From: Blattamonas nauphoetae
Taxonomy: Eukaryota; Preaxostyla; Oxymonadida
DNA length: 64,000 nucleotides
NCBI GenBank assembly: GCA_033064195.1
Contig: JARBJD010000026.1
Location: 62,001 to 126,000, forward strand
Direction of reading: 5' to 3'
Shown: in pieces, positions 12,039 to 21,910 of the stretch
Layout: every line of letters starts with the position of its first letter
Position numbering within the stretch: position 1 is the first letter of the stretch
Notes under the pieces: generated by a model
Databases searched by the model: none
The model's input: the letters and a program-made list of their open reading frames with translations, nothing else
What the model was told of the DNA's origin: nothing
Program-made: the position numbers and the translations under genes

Positions 12039-12154
12039 TATTTTTTGATGAATATGAAGTGGAGTAAAATTGAAATGAAAATATATGGTAGAAATTTGGT
12101 GAGATCAGAAAAGCCTGAGATCAATGAGATCTGTCTCAGAACCCTGGCCAATGT

Positions 12155-12952
12155 ACTTCTTGTGAGGTACAAGATGATTTCGGATGGGAGAAAATGATTA
12201 TTTTGGTGACGAAACTCTTGTTTGTATGGATCTTGGTTGCATTGACGGTTCATGATTCAGGATTCAAAGATTGAGAACCGAAAAGACGAGACAATTGAAT
12301 GGTGATCAGGTGGTAAATAGAAGAAACTGATAAAAAGCAAATTTAAAGAGGAGTACAGGATAATTTAGGAAGTGAGAACGACATACATGAGATAGAAGAG
12401 TGGTGAACCGCCACTCCAGATTCTGGATGGAAAAGAAGATGACTATATTTTTATCTCTTCTTCTCACATCATGTTCATTATGGCCATATTGTCACACAAT
12501 TTTTTCTGAGAATTCTCAATTAAAGATATACGTCAAAGAACAACGTCTTTTTTTCATCGCCTTTTTTCACACTATAACAACCATGAACACGAAAGAAATT
12601 CATTCTGAAGTGATATTAAAACGTATTTTGATTAAATTGGAAGAGAATTGACGGTTTGATCGATTACACATCTAGATCAGGCTGATCAAGCCCATCAAGA
12701 TCAGAACTCCTCTCAACCCGATTCGTTCTTCACTGTTTTGTTTTCCTTGGGGACATGTTATTCATCATTTTTTTCCTTTTTCAGATCTGAGAATCATCTG
12801 TTTTTCTGAAATTTGAGAAATGGTGAGTTGAATCTCTTAGAAAAAGGGCCAAATCTACGCTAAATCGATCCCAACATGGAATTGTCATCTTGAGGTCAGT
12901 CGATCTCAAGATGTGCAGGATTGTACTCAAGCTACTAAGGTCTGACTATGTG
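12155..12952. other. Gene-free stretch with a candidate hAT end
   Basis: I see no convincing gene. A right-hand hAT-like terminus, AAGGTCTG, occurs at 12932-12939 with GATCTCAAG motifs nearby, but I could not find its partner or a duplication. Polinton-related sequence starts at about 12953. Confidence 0.3.
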
Positions 12953-14640
12953 GAGAAAACAGAAATAAAGGCTCAACTTTTTTTATTTTCGGATTTTTTA
13001 ATTTGTAGTAAATGGCGGCGACACTGAAATTTGTCACAGACAGCATCACGAAAATAAGAGAGCTATTTCCAAACACCACCTTTCAATTCAAGGATGAACA
13101 TGGCTATGATCGAACATATAATCCAAACATTAGAAACTACCAACATCATCGTGCATATCTCCTGTCAATGCTCAAGAATCCAGATCTCCACTTTGAAGGA
13201 GAAATAAGGAATATTACCAACTATCAGATTGATGATTTTATTCACAAACTGGAAGAGCACAATAACAATGCAATGATGAATGAAGAAGACAGCAAAGCAA
13301 GAATGCAAATCATGAAAGAAAATCCAAGAGTGAACAAAGATGAACTGGGTCTAAATTTTTGACATCAAAAAAAAGTTCGAGGACTCGAATTGAAAAACGA
13401 GACTAGTCCCACGTGCTAGTATATGGTCTGGTTTCTCGAGAACGATGTTGAATGGTGTCTCCAACGATTCATTGAGAATGGATAATGACAGTCTCTGCTG
13501 TGTGATGAGATGAGATTCGAAGTTTTGAATTCAAACTTTTTTGTGATATCAAAAACTCTCACCCAACTGAAAAAGCAAGTGTTCAGAATGACGTGGAAAC
13601 TGAAATCAATTGAAGAGAAACTGATGGATCATTGGATGAAGAATCTACTGATCATTCAAAAGAAAAATGAACAAATGGAAAAGAGAGAAGTGCAAACCTG
13701 TGATGGATTTGAAGAATGTATACTACTTGCTGAACCACGCGACAAAGCAGCATTCAATTCTTGTCTCATGAATGCACGAAGGAAGTTCAAGAAGAATGAG
13801 ATCGAGAAAGTGTGCGACAATGGAAAACCGTATCAACTGTACTTCCACAATCATCTGAAAAATGTTGAAGAAATCACAACCTTCATCAAAGCAGTATTCG
13901 ACAAAGAGAAGGATCGTCCATTCAAGATTAGTACTAACTTCGGAAAGATCATAGAGAGAAAAGACAAAGATGAGACAACTTACAAAGACTATAGACCAGA
14001 AGAATCAACACCTGATAGTCGCATTCCTGTCGAGAAAAAGACTCCCGATCGGATGATTCACAACTATCAAGTCCACGTGCAGAACTACCTCTTGGCGGGA
14101 CGGACTCCAACTGCTCTTGCTTAACTGTGTCTTCAGGGAGTTCGTGATGACTTGGGATGGGAGTTGAAAGCTCTTTCAGACGGAGGAGGAGAACTGCAAG
14201 ACTCGGTGGTTTGCAGAGAAACAAGTGATGAAGACGAAAGTCCGGTCTGGTTGAGCACATTCAGAATGTTCAAGAGGCCCTGGCCATGTTGGAGGATGAG
14301 AGTGAGGCGTAATGCAGAACAGTTTCTTTGATTCAGTTGTTCACATGATATATTGATTTGATAGTTCTTGATTTGTGGTCAGTACGGACATGTCAGAGAC
14401 AATATAAGGTGATGAATGGAACATTGAGAGGATGGAATGCCGACACATCTTTCTACTTTTTCAACAATTCTGTTTCACTGGCTTCTTTCGTATTCTCTTT
14501 TTTTCTCCAAAAGAATTTACAAATAATTGAGAAAATCGAATGAAATGAAAATGAATGAGAATTTGAGGATAATTGACTTTTTTCTTTTTTCTTACATGAC
14601 ACCAGGGAGTTTCAACAAACTCAAAAATATTGATCACCCA
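12953..14640 (+). mobile_element. Polinton fragment C (broken)
   Basis: The leader and first part of the polymerase gene of Polinton A (29640-30470) recur here with high similarity, including the T-rich upstream motif. A second short block at about 14590-14640 matches the start of Polinton A's small capsid-associated gene at 53637. The intervening Polinton genes are absent. The fragment is interrupted by a 217-bp MITE. It is an internally deleted, broken remnant with several breaks, and moderately diverged from Polinton A. Confidence 0.8.
13348..13564. mobile_element. MITE, 217 bp, inside Polinton fragment C
   Basis: Imperfect inverted repeats face each other at its ends (GGGT..TTTTTGA.ATCA..AAAAAGTT). 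The 5-bp sequence AACTG lies on both sides. The uninterrupted counterpart in Polinton A at about 30030 lacks this block, which shows it is an insertion. It has no coding capacity. Confidence 0.65.
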
Positions 14641-15500
14641 TGAACCCGAATGAATGATGCAAGTGTTTCAGATCGTATTGAAAGACTGTGTACGATGGAT
14701 ACTCATCCATATCCCTGATCTGTGAACTGAAGTCAAGATTTGACAGAAATCAGAAGGTTAACCTTCCGTCAAGCTCTTGAGGACACATTCCGATTCCGTT
14801 CAATCATCTCACCAATGTTGAAGGAATCAAATCCGCTCAGACATCAACCTCTCATCGACGACTTAGAGTTGGAGGATAATTTCGCGCTGCTCGCAGCACT
14901 CCATTCTCTTCTCGAGGTGACCATGACAACCGTTTCCAGACTACAATCCCGTGCCCTAACGTTTCATGAGTACCAGTCTGTCACATCCGATAAAACTGGA
15001 CGATCCAAAGACGTTGAACACGTCTCCTACTGTTCACTAGGGAGAAGGTGATACGGAGGATTGAACAGCTCCAGAAGCACGTCTTTATGTCTCCAAAGAA
15101 CGAACCAACCTGTTCAGAGACGATCTACAATGAGAACGTCGACAATCAGATGGACCAACAGACGAGAGGAAAACATTGACATACAATGAATCTTTCCTTT
15201 CCTCATCATCTATCTTTCCTTGTCATTCTTTCAACATTTCCTCGTCATATTTCAAACGACTCCGAAGAACGTCTCCATCCACTTTCGATGGCGAAGAAAG
15301 GTCAATCCATCGTAGTACCAGTTCCCTTAGGGTGGGGTCACCAATTAGTTCCATGTCAACCAAACGTGTATTTTCTATACTTTTGATGATTGTTTTTTCC
15401 AGAACCAGACATCCGTCTGAGACCGAAGAAAAAGGATTTTTTTCTTAAAGATATCGATAATAGACACTCAAAATAACACTGTTTTCCCATGAGATTATTC
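14641..15500. other. Unrecognised region with one open frame
   Basis: The plus strand is open at 14740-15051 (about 103 residues, with LEDNFALLAALHSLLEV). It has no recognised domain. The rest is AT- and CT-rich. The segment could belong to the tyrosine-recombinase element downstream or to host DNA. Confidence 0.25.
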
Positions 15501-16052
15501 TTAGCGAAAAACAGCCTTTTTCACATCTTCCCAAATACTCACAAAAAATTGCAAATTTTTTTCAATAACATTCATGGCATGCAGCTCTGTGTCAGGAAGG
15601 ACAAGTCTGTTCGCAACATGGATTGCGATGGCAGCTGTCTTCACGTATTTCATCTGAACTGCGGAATACGGACCCCAGCGAGCCACAATTGCAGTCTGCT
15701 CCAGCACTCTTGTACTTGCTGTATTGTCATCACCAGCTTTGATCAGCGCTGACGTGAGGAAGCCACTCCGCAGGCTGTGGAAGCCGAAATACTGCCGTTC
15801 GTAGCCAGCCTGAAAAGCTCGATTCTGCAGCCGAATCGTCATTGCGTCCGGGCCAATTGGCCAGAGCTTTTCCTCAAGGGAGCAGTGTTTGTCCCAATCC
15901 TCGCGAGCAGTCAATTGGATCCCGAATCTTTGTTCAAGTTGCTGTATGCGAAGACGTCTCTTTCCAGTGTTCCTACTGTGTCTTGGACGTGATACCCTTT
16001 CATCTTTCTCAAGCGAATTTTGATCAGTAGGACGGAAGTGTCTTTGATACAT
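15501..16052 (-). CDS. Tyrosine recombinase, possible Crypton-type, partial
   Basis: About 183 residues on the minus strand. The segment FGFHSLRSGFLTSALI carries the HxxR box of tyrosine recombinases, and VARWGPYSAVQMKYVK about 35 residues later fits the second active-site box and the nucleophilic Tyr. These enzymes cut and rejoin DNA through a covalent tyrosine link. Eukaryotic stand-alone examples are Cryptons, or parts of DIRS and Ngaro elements. No reverse transcriptase is seen nearby, which favours a Crypton. The N-terminal part with the first catalytic Arg is short or absent, so this may be a fragment. Element ends were not found. Confidence 0.6.
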   Translation of the reverse strand: MYQRHFRPTDQNSLEKDERVSRPRHSRNTGKRRLRIQQLEQRFGIQLTAREDWDKHCSLEEKLWPIGPDAMTIRLQNRAFQAGYERQYFGFHSLRSGFLTSALIKAGDDNTASTRVLEQTAIVARWGPYSAVQMKYVKTAAIAIHVANRLVLPDTELHAMNVIEKNLQFFVSIWEDVKKAVFR

Positions 16053-16895
16053 ATGATATGTTCAACGTCGTGAAGCTCAATGGCAGCGCAAGGATTTGTC
16101 GGGGAGAGATGATAGAATCTGAGAGATGATTTTCAACAGATCTGATGCGATGAGTGGTGGTTTGCCAATAGATATGTCTGGTGTTTCCTTTTCTTTCCTG
16201 ACGAGGCTGATGGTTTTGGAGATGGCTGTGTGAACGATGCCTTTCTACGGATCCCCGATGACACGAATCAAGCTGCTAATCATTCTGATCATAGCGAAAT
16301 GGTGATAAACCAGGTCCATATTCCAACTCCAGCTGAGCGAGCGCGACATCTGAACCCAGAATGGGTAGCGAATCCCACCTTTCTAGGTCCCGACGGCCTC
16401 TCAATGTTCATTAACGAAGAGGGGGAATCATATGCCGAATATGTCAATCCATGAAAGAACACCTGGTACAGTCTGTTTCAAAAAGATCTCCAACTGTTTC
16501 AATTAATTGAGATTTGTTTCAAAAAGATGGATGATCGACTCGATACCCTCACCCATAATAGTGTTTCTCCGACCAGGACCTCATTTTACACCTGACCTAT
16601 CTCTCTATTTTGAACGCATCCATGGACATATAGTGACTTAAAAACTAGTATTTCTTCTTTGTGGAGAGAGAAACTCACCTTTTGTCGAGATTTTCAGCAT
16701 TTTCTTTTTTTTCATCTTTTTTACTCTCATCCTTCTTCTTTCTTTCAATCAGATCAAGATCCTTCATTCAATTGGCAACTTATTTGGTGAATTGCTGTTT
16801 GATCACTGATAAATTCAAACTTTGTGAAATTTCAATCTCATCCATTCAGCTGTGGCAATCTGGAATGTATGTCGATTGTATCCTCTTTTCTCATC

Positions 16896-17558
16896 TTTCT
16901 CTCTTGCCCGCCAATTCTCTAGGCACTTACTCGAATCGTTTCATCGGTGCTAATAAGGCATCAAAGTCACAATCTGTCGATGAACTCTCGTTCTGACTCT
17001 CTGTCGTCACCGACCTTATTCTGGTTTTCACACGACTTCTCTTTTCTGCTCATCTTTAAATTTCGATTTCTCAACTAATTTGGCAAAACAATCAGTTTTC
17101 CAAGACTTGAATTCTCATCTTCACAAAGCTGTCAATGCACTGCCAATATCCCTCTTTGAACTTCATTTCGCTATCCCAAGCATTCATCCTCTTCGTATAT
17201 TCTCTTTCCTCTTTTTCATCGCTCTTTCACTCCCTACTTGTTTCCAAACAGTCACTTCACGAGTTCCTCTTCCAGATCTTTTGATGCATACCTGATCTTT
17301 TTTGTAACTAGTCGCTTTTCTGACGAACAGTCTCATTCATTTTCATTTTTTATGTCAAAGAGAATAAACGAGATGAAGCGTGAAAGCAAGCATCAATAGG
17401 GATACTTGGTGTGATAGGACTGGTTTTCAATGTCGAGATTGTAACACGAAGAATATTGCATAAGACACATCACATGATTGAAACTACAGCACAGAATGAT
17501 GAGAAGAAACCAAGAAACCAAACGAAAACGTGGCACTGGCGAGGCTATGAAAGAGAGT
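16896..17558. other. Interior of the long-TIR element, no gene seen
   Basis: AT- and CT-rich sequence between the left inverted repeat and the mariner. The plus strand is open at 17080-17295, but the product is low-complexity and unrecognised. Confidence 0.3.
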
Positions 17559-17560
17559 TA

Positions 17561-19165
17561 CAGGGTGGTTCACCCAAATTGAGAATCCGTTTTAAAGGTT
17601 TCAGTCATCTCGTCGGAGTTTCCTTCAAATATGATGATAGAATGAAAAGACTTTTATTTCACATTTTTGTTCCATTTCATGCAATCCTGTTGTTCTCGGC
17701 GAAAATATCCCATTTTTTGAAATGGCCTCCGAGGAGGCTGCTCGTATCGACCGCTGGTTGGTGTATCACGAGTGGATAAACGGCGCAGAAACAGCAGACA
17801 TCATTGCACGATTGGAGGTCAGTCGTGGAAAGGATGCTCCGCATCCATCAACTGTATATCGTTTCGTTCAAGAACTTGAAAAAGAAACCTTTGCATTTGA
17901 TAGAAGACAGCAATCGAGACCAGGTATGGACCCAGAGAAAATCTGGGCGGTCGAAGAAGCTGTGGAGGAGCACAAGTCGGCAAGTTTGAGGATGTTGTCA
18001 ATTCTCAGTGGAATCAACCGCAGGGCTGTCACCATTGCCATCAATGATTATCTCCATCTGAAAAGAATACATTCGAAATGGATTCCCCATGAACTTTCCA
18101 ATCAAAATAAGTCAGATCGGGTCCGGCTGGCGGGAGAGATGCTCAAAATCTTAAAACAACGAGCCAAATTCAATTATGCTGGAATAATCACAGGAGATGA
18201 GACTTGGGTGTCATACCAGAATGAGTACGATTGGACTTGGGGAGAAAAGGGATCAAGCAGGCAAGAGAAGGCGAGGCTGACGATCGCCTCAAAGAAAGTT
18301 ATGATCTCTGTGTTCTTCTCTGTTGACGGAATGCTCGTGATCGATGCCCTCCCGAACGGACAAACAATAAACTCAGCCTATTTTGTTTCCAAGATTCTCT
18401 CTCCACTGGATAAATACTTCAAAACGATTGCGAAGCCTCATTTTCCGATCTATGTGCACTATGACAATGCGGCGCCACATAGGGCAAAACATACAGTCGA
18501 CTTTCTCTCTCGCTCGTGTTTGACAGGTATGCCACATCCACCATATAGCCCGGATGTGGCACCATGCGACTTCTCTTTATTTGGTTCGTTGAAGCAGAAA
18601 TTGAAAGGACAGACCTTTCACAGTCACCACGATGCACTAAAAGCCGTTCAGCAGGTTTTGTGTTCACTCACAGCGCAAGACAGAATCAACATATTCAGGA
18701 GTTGGGAAGAGCGTTTGGAGAGACTCTCTGATTCCGATGGGGGATACCTATAACCTTCAGATTCATGATCATTTCACCTTTTCGGGACCTTTTATTCCAG
18801 GATTTCATAAATGAATTGAATTTGGACTTTTCCCAGAGTCAGGACCACACTCATTTCATGAGGATGGGCTCTGATCGAAACGAATGAAAAGAAATCTTAT
18901 CTATGCAAACATTGGACGTGTTCACGTCCAATCAGTCAAATCATTGGAGGATCATGAAATTAACTGAATGGAACATGATTTGTCTGGAAGAGGACGATCG
19001 CTTGAAGAAGTTGGCACAATTCTCGAAGATGCCCTGTGACAATCTGAACCGAACTGAACCAGATACGAAGAAGACACTGACTTTCATTCGAAACAAGAAA
19101 GTATGAGTCGATTGTGTCAACGTAGTGTTCAACTCGTCGATTCTTAGACATGGTGAACCACCCTG
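17561..19165 (+). mobile_element. Mariner transposon
   Basis: The ends are imperfect inverted repeats beginning CAGGGTGGTTCACC. TA lies immediately outside both (17559-17560 and 19166-19167). The 1.6-kb body holds one apparently intact transposase gene. It is nested in the long-TIR element. Confidence 0.85.
17722..18753 (+). CDS. Mariner transposase (DD34D), apparently intact
   Basis: 343 residues, the usual mariner length. Residues 1-110 form paired helix-turn-helix DNA-binding domains (IDRWLVYHEWINGAETADIIARL, followed by a second HTH). The catalytic core shows TGDETWV, VHYDNAAPHRA and YSPDVAPCDFSLF. The third Asp follows about 34 residues after the second, the DD34D signature. The C-terminus ends GGYL, like the typical final beta strand. 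These enzymes cut and paste at TA sites. I chose the ATG at 17722 because it precedes the first HTH and nothing upstream is conserved. With intact motifs and clear ends, it could be active or recently so. Confidence 0.9.
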   Translation: MASEEAARIDRWLVYHEWINGAETADIIARLEVSRGKDAPHPSTVYRFVQELEKETFAFDRRQQSRPGMDPEKIWAVEEAVEEHKSASLRMLSILSGINRRAVTIAINDYLHLKRIHSKWIPHELSNQNKSDRVRLAGEMLKILKQRAKFNYAGIITGDETWVSYQNEYDWTWGEKGSSRQEKARLTIASKKVMISVFFSVDGMLVIDALPNGQTINSAYFVSKILSPLDKYFKTIAKPHFPIYVHYDNAAPHRAKHTVDFLSRSCLTGMPHPPYSPDVAPCDFSLFGSLKQKLKGQTFHSHHDALKAVQQVLCSLTAQDRINIFRSWEERLERLSDSDGGYL

Positions 19166-19848
19166 TACATCGGAATTCGAAGAGGCTATAACGAGTCGGG
19201 ATGATGTTTATAAATCAATAAACTATCCGTACGAGCGCCTGAAAGATGAAATGAGGAAAGAACACAACGAGAAAAGAGGATGCAATCGACATACATTCCA
19301 GATTGCCACAGTTGAATGGATGAGATTGAAATTTCACAAAGTTTGAATTTATCAGTGATCAAACAGCAATTCACCAAATAAGTTGCCAATTGAATGAAGG
19401 ATCTTGATCTGATTGAAAGAAAGAAGAAGGATGAGAGTAAAAAAGATGAAAAAAAAGAAAATGCTGAAAATCTCGACAAAAGGTGAGTTTCTCTCTCCAC
19501 AAAGAAGAAATACTAGTTTTTAAGTCACTATATGTCCATGGATGCGTTCAAAATAGAGAGATAGGTCAGGTGTAAAATGAGGTCCTGGTCGGAGAAACAC
19601 TATTATGGGTGAGGGTATCGAGTCGATCATCCATCTTTTTGAAACAAATCTCAATTAATTGAAACAGTTGGAGATCTTTTTGAAACAGACTGTATCTCCC
19701 AAAGATGAATACATATCCAAATATGCGAACCCCACATCAATCAGCTCGCTTTACGGACACGTTCAGACTTTGGTACATGCACAAGGACTAAAAAAATATC
19801 TTCATCGAATGGAACAAATCGATACCGCCCTTTCCGAGGACGATCGTA

Positions 19849-20199
19849 CAGACCTCTCGTTTTCACTAAAATGAATGTTTTGGTGGAAATGAATCTTTTC
19901 CGCCATTCTCAACTTTTTCGACAAACTCGAGTGTTCGACAGTTTTCACACAAATTTTGCCTCCATCTGAACTTTTGTTAAAAAAAAATATCATTGGAACA
20001 AGAGAATGAGGCTCTCCGAATGATTTTTACAAATATCTGTGACAAGTGAATGAGTAGTAGTGAAGGAAAGGACGCATTTGTGATCAGATGGCTCAAAATG
20101 TAGAATTCTATGAATCGTCAGTTGGTCAGAAAAGATTGAAACTGGCAGAAAAGATTCATTTCCACCAAAACATTCATTTTAGTGAAAACGAGAGGTCTG
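19849..20199. mobile_element. TA-flanked MITE, 351 bp
   Basis: Inverted repeats of about 55 bp begin CAGACCTCTCGTTTTCACTA. They are flanked by TA on both sides (19847-19848 and 20200-20201). There is no coding capacity. It splits the second and third pieces of the open frame described at 16230-20290. Confidence 0.8.
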
Positions 20200-20399
20200 T
20201 ACAATGACTGGTCGAGGAGCATCACCCACAACAAAATTCAGGGTTGATCACCTTGAGCAGAACAAGGAGGTATTACTATCCCAACTTTTTTCTCGATTTG
20301 TTTTCAATTGATTTCATTTCATAAAAAAGTTGAATAAAAACAATATTGAGATAAAAATGAGAAGTGGAAACAACAAAAAGATGACCCGTCAAAAGTGTG

Positions 20400-20528
20400 A
20401 CGGGTTTTGGAAGGAGTGTACCATAAAACGTGAAACGTGTAATCCAAGGATCACATCTTTACGTTAAATGATCATACCACTCGTCTCTCTGGATATGCCC
20501 AATAATCATGGTCAAACATGAATGCACA
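20400..20528 (+). mobile_element. hAT remnant cut by Polinton B
   Basis: The GATC palindrome and the following coding start (MIIPLVSLDMP) match the minus-strand hAT piece at 3640-3735. Similarity ends where the Polinton B arm begins at 20529, so the Polinton inserted into, or is joined to, an older hAT copy. Confidence 0.55.
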
Positions 20529-21910
20529 AGTAGTATAGAAGAAGAATTAAGAACCAGATTGAAATCGTCGTTGAAATCAGAAACGAAAAGTCAATTCCGA
20601 TTGACCATTTCTAAATCTTGTATTAAAAGGAATTTTGGCCATTTCAATGATGCCAATATTTGACCTAAATTCCAAAAATATGTCCAATATTTCGAGTTCA
20701 TTTTAAGCGTCAATTTTGAAGCAAATTTGTGTCATATTCCAAATATGTTGTCACTTTTTTCGATGTTTTCTCACTTTTGAACTCGAACAAAGTGAATCCA
20801 ACTTGAGAACCACTTCGAAAAAAATCGAAAAAAATTCTAAAATGTCGAGGACGATGTGAGTCATCGATCAAAACAATCCCGATGAAAATCGGTTGAGAAT
20901 TCGCGGAGCTACGTACCGAACAGTGGTCAAAAAATGGACCAAAAAGTCGATTTTCAGAACTTGCTTAAAACTGCTGCTATATGGCTCAAACACACCTCAA
21001 ACACCTTCTCAAATTAAAAAATCGATTTCAGAAGGTGAAATTCGCGATAAAAAACACTTTTGGGATTTTTGGTTCGATCAAGGCCGGATCGGTATTTTTC
21101 TTGGTCAACCCACATTCCATTTTTCGAGTTTCTCCGATTTTTAAAAAAAATGTTTGCGCTTTCAGGACATCACTTTTTAGGATCACTTTTTCCTCCTTTT
21201 TACGTTTTTACACTTCATTTCACTCGGAGTCGCTTTTTGTGACACTTTTCAACCTCACTTTTTCACGTCGTCTTTCACCACTTTTTTCGTCAGTTTTCGT
21301 TTTTTACGTTAGATTTTTCAAAATCTTCACATTTGCGTCCTACCGACGCTTTTCCTAGGTTCATGACCACCTCACCTTCATAGTCGTCTTTTTTTTGAAC
21401 GCACCTTTTTTGCACCACATTTTCACCAACTTTTCACTCATATCGATTTTTGCCCCGATTTTCTCACATCACATCTTCTTTCTCACCTTTCGAGGAGGGA
21501 GTACTGAATTTTCGCGACACTTTTGACGACCAGTTTTTTCATAATGTTGGTTTTTCATGTTTCTCACACTCAACTTTTGATCTTGTTTGTTTCATGCACA
21601 ACCACTTCAACGCTTTTCACTGCTCATTTCGCTCGTCTGGTTTTCACTTTAATTACTTCGACTTTCCTCGTCACTTCACCAATCTCACACACACTTTTGG
21701 CGACCGTTGTCGCTCTTCAGCACATCACAATAGCTCAGTTTTCATCAACTTTTTCACTTAATTGGAACAAAAGAATGTGAAAGAAGCAACCATGAAGTGG
21801 GCAAGTATGATAGTGAATGGTGAAATGGAAAAAGTGAAAATTGTGGGAAAGTATTGAGTTTGATGAACATCTTCATCTAAATTTCACAAAATTAGAGTAC
21901 TAATAGATGT

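Larger units (their letters stand above)
8417..12146. mobile_element. hAT-type TIR element with 8-bp target duplication
   Basis: The left end begins CAGGGTTCTGA. The right end is its inverse, TCAGAACCCTG, finishing at 12146. The 8-bp sequence GCCAATGT lies immediately outside both ends (8409-8416 and 12147-12154). An 8-bp duplication and a CAG-type terminus are typical of hAT elements. GATCTCA-like motifs cluster just inside both ends, as do subterminal transposase-binding repeats in other hAT elements. The 3.7-kb body holds no hAT transposase. It contains a smaller hAT-type MITE (8467-8791), about 1.2 kb of unrecognised sequence, and a pogo-like transposon (10002-12038). It appears non-autonomous. 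Confidence 0.75.
16469..19692. mobile_element. Long-TIR transposon with TA duplication
   Basis: Inverted repeats of about 425 bp (16469-16895 and about 19270-19692) begin CAGTCTGTTTCAAAAAGATC and are near-identical by eye. TA flanks both ends (16467-16468 and 19693-19694). No transposase of its own is recognised in the remaining interior (16896-17558 and 19168-19270). A mariner has inserted into the interior. It is probably a non-autonomous Tc1/mariner-superfamily element. Confidence 0.75.
16230..20290 (+). pseudogene. Open frame split by two transposon insertions, unrecognised
   Basis: Three plus-strand pieces lie in order: 16230-16468, 19695-19848 and 20202-20290. The first reads TPAERARHLNPEWVANPTF, the second YISKYANPTSISSLYG, the third KFRVDHLEQNKEVLL. 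Each break coincides exactly with an element flanked by a TA duplication (16469-19692 and 19849-20199), and the frame continues across both. The first piece also has a TGA at about 16453 shortly before the insertion, so the gene was probably already decayed or ends there. I recognise no domain. It may be host or part of the tyrosine-recombinase element next to it. Confidence 0.45.

Noticed and set aside
12932-12947. Another hAT right terminus AAGGTCTG with ACTATGTG
   Set aside because: No left partner or matching duplication was found upstream, so it is not called as an element.
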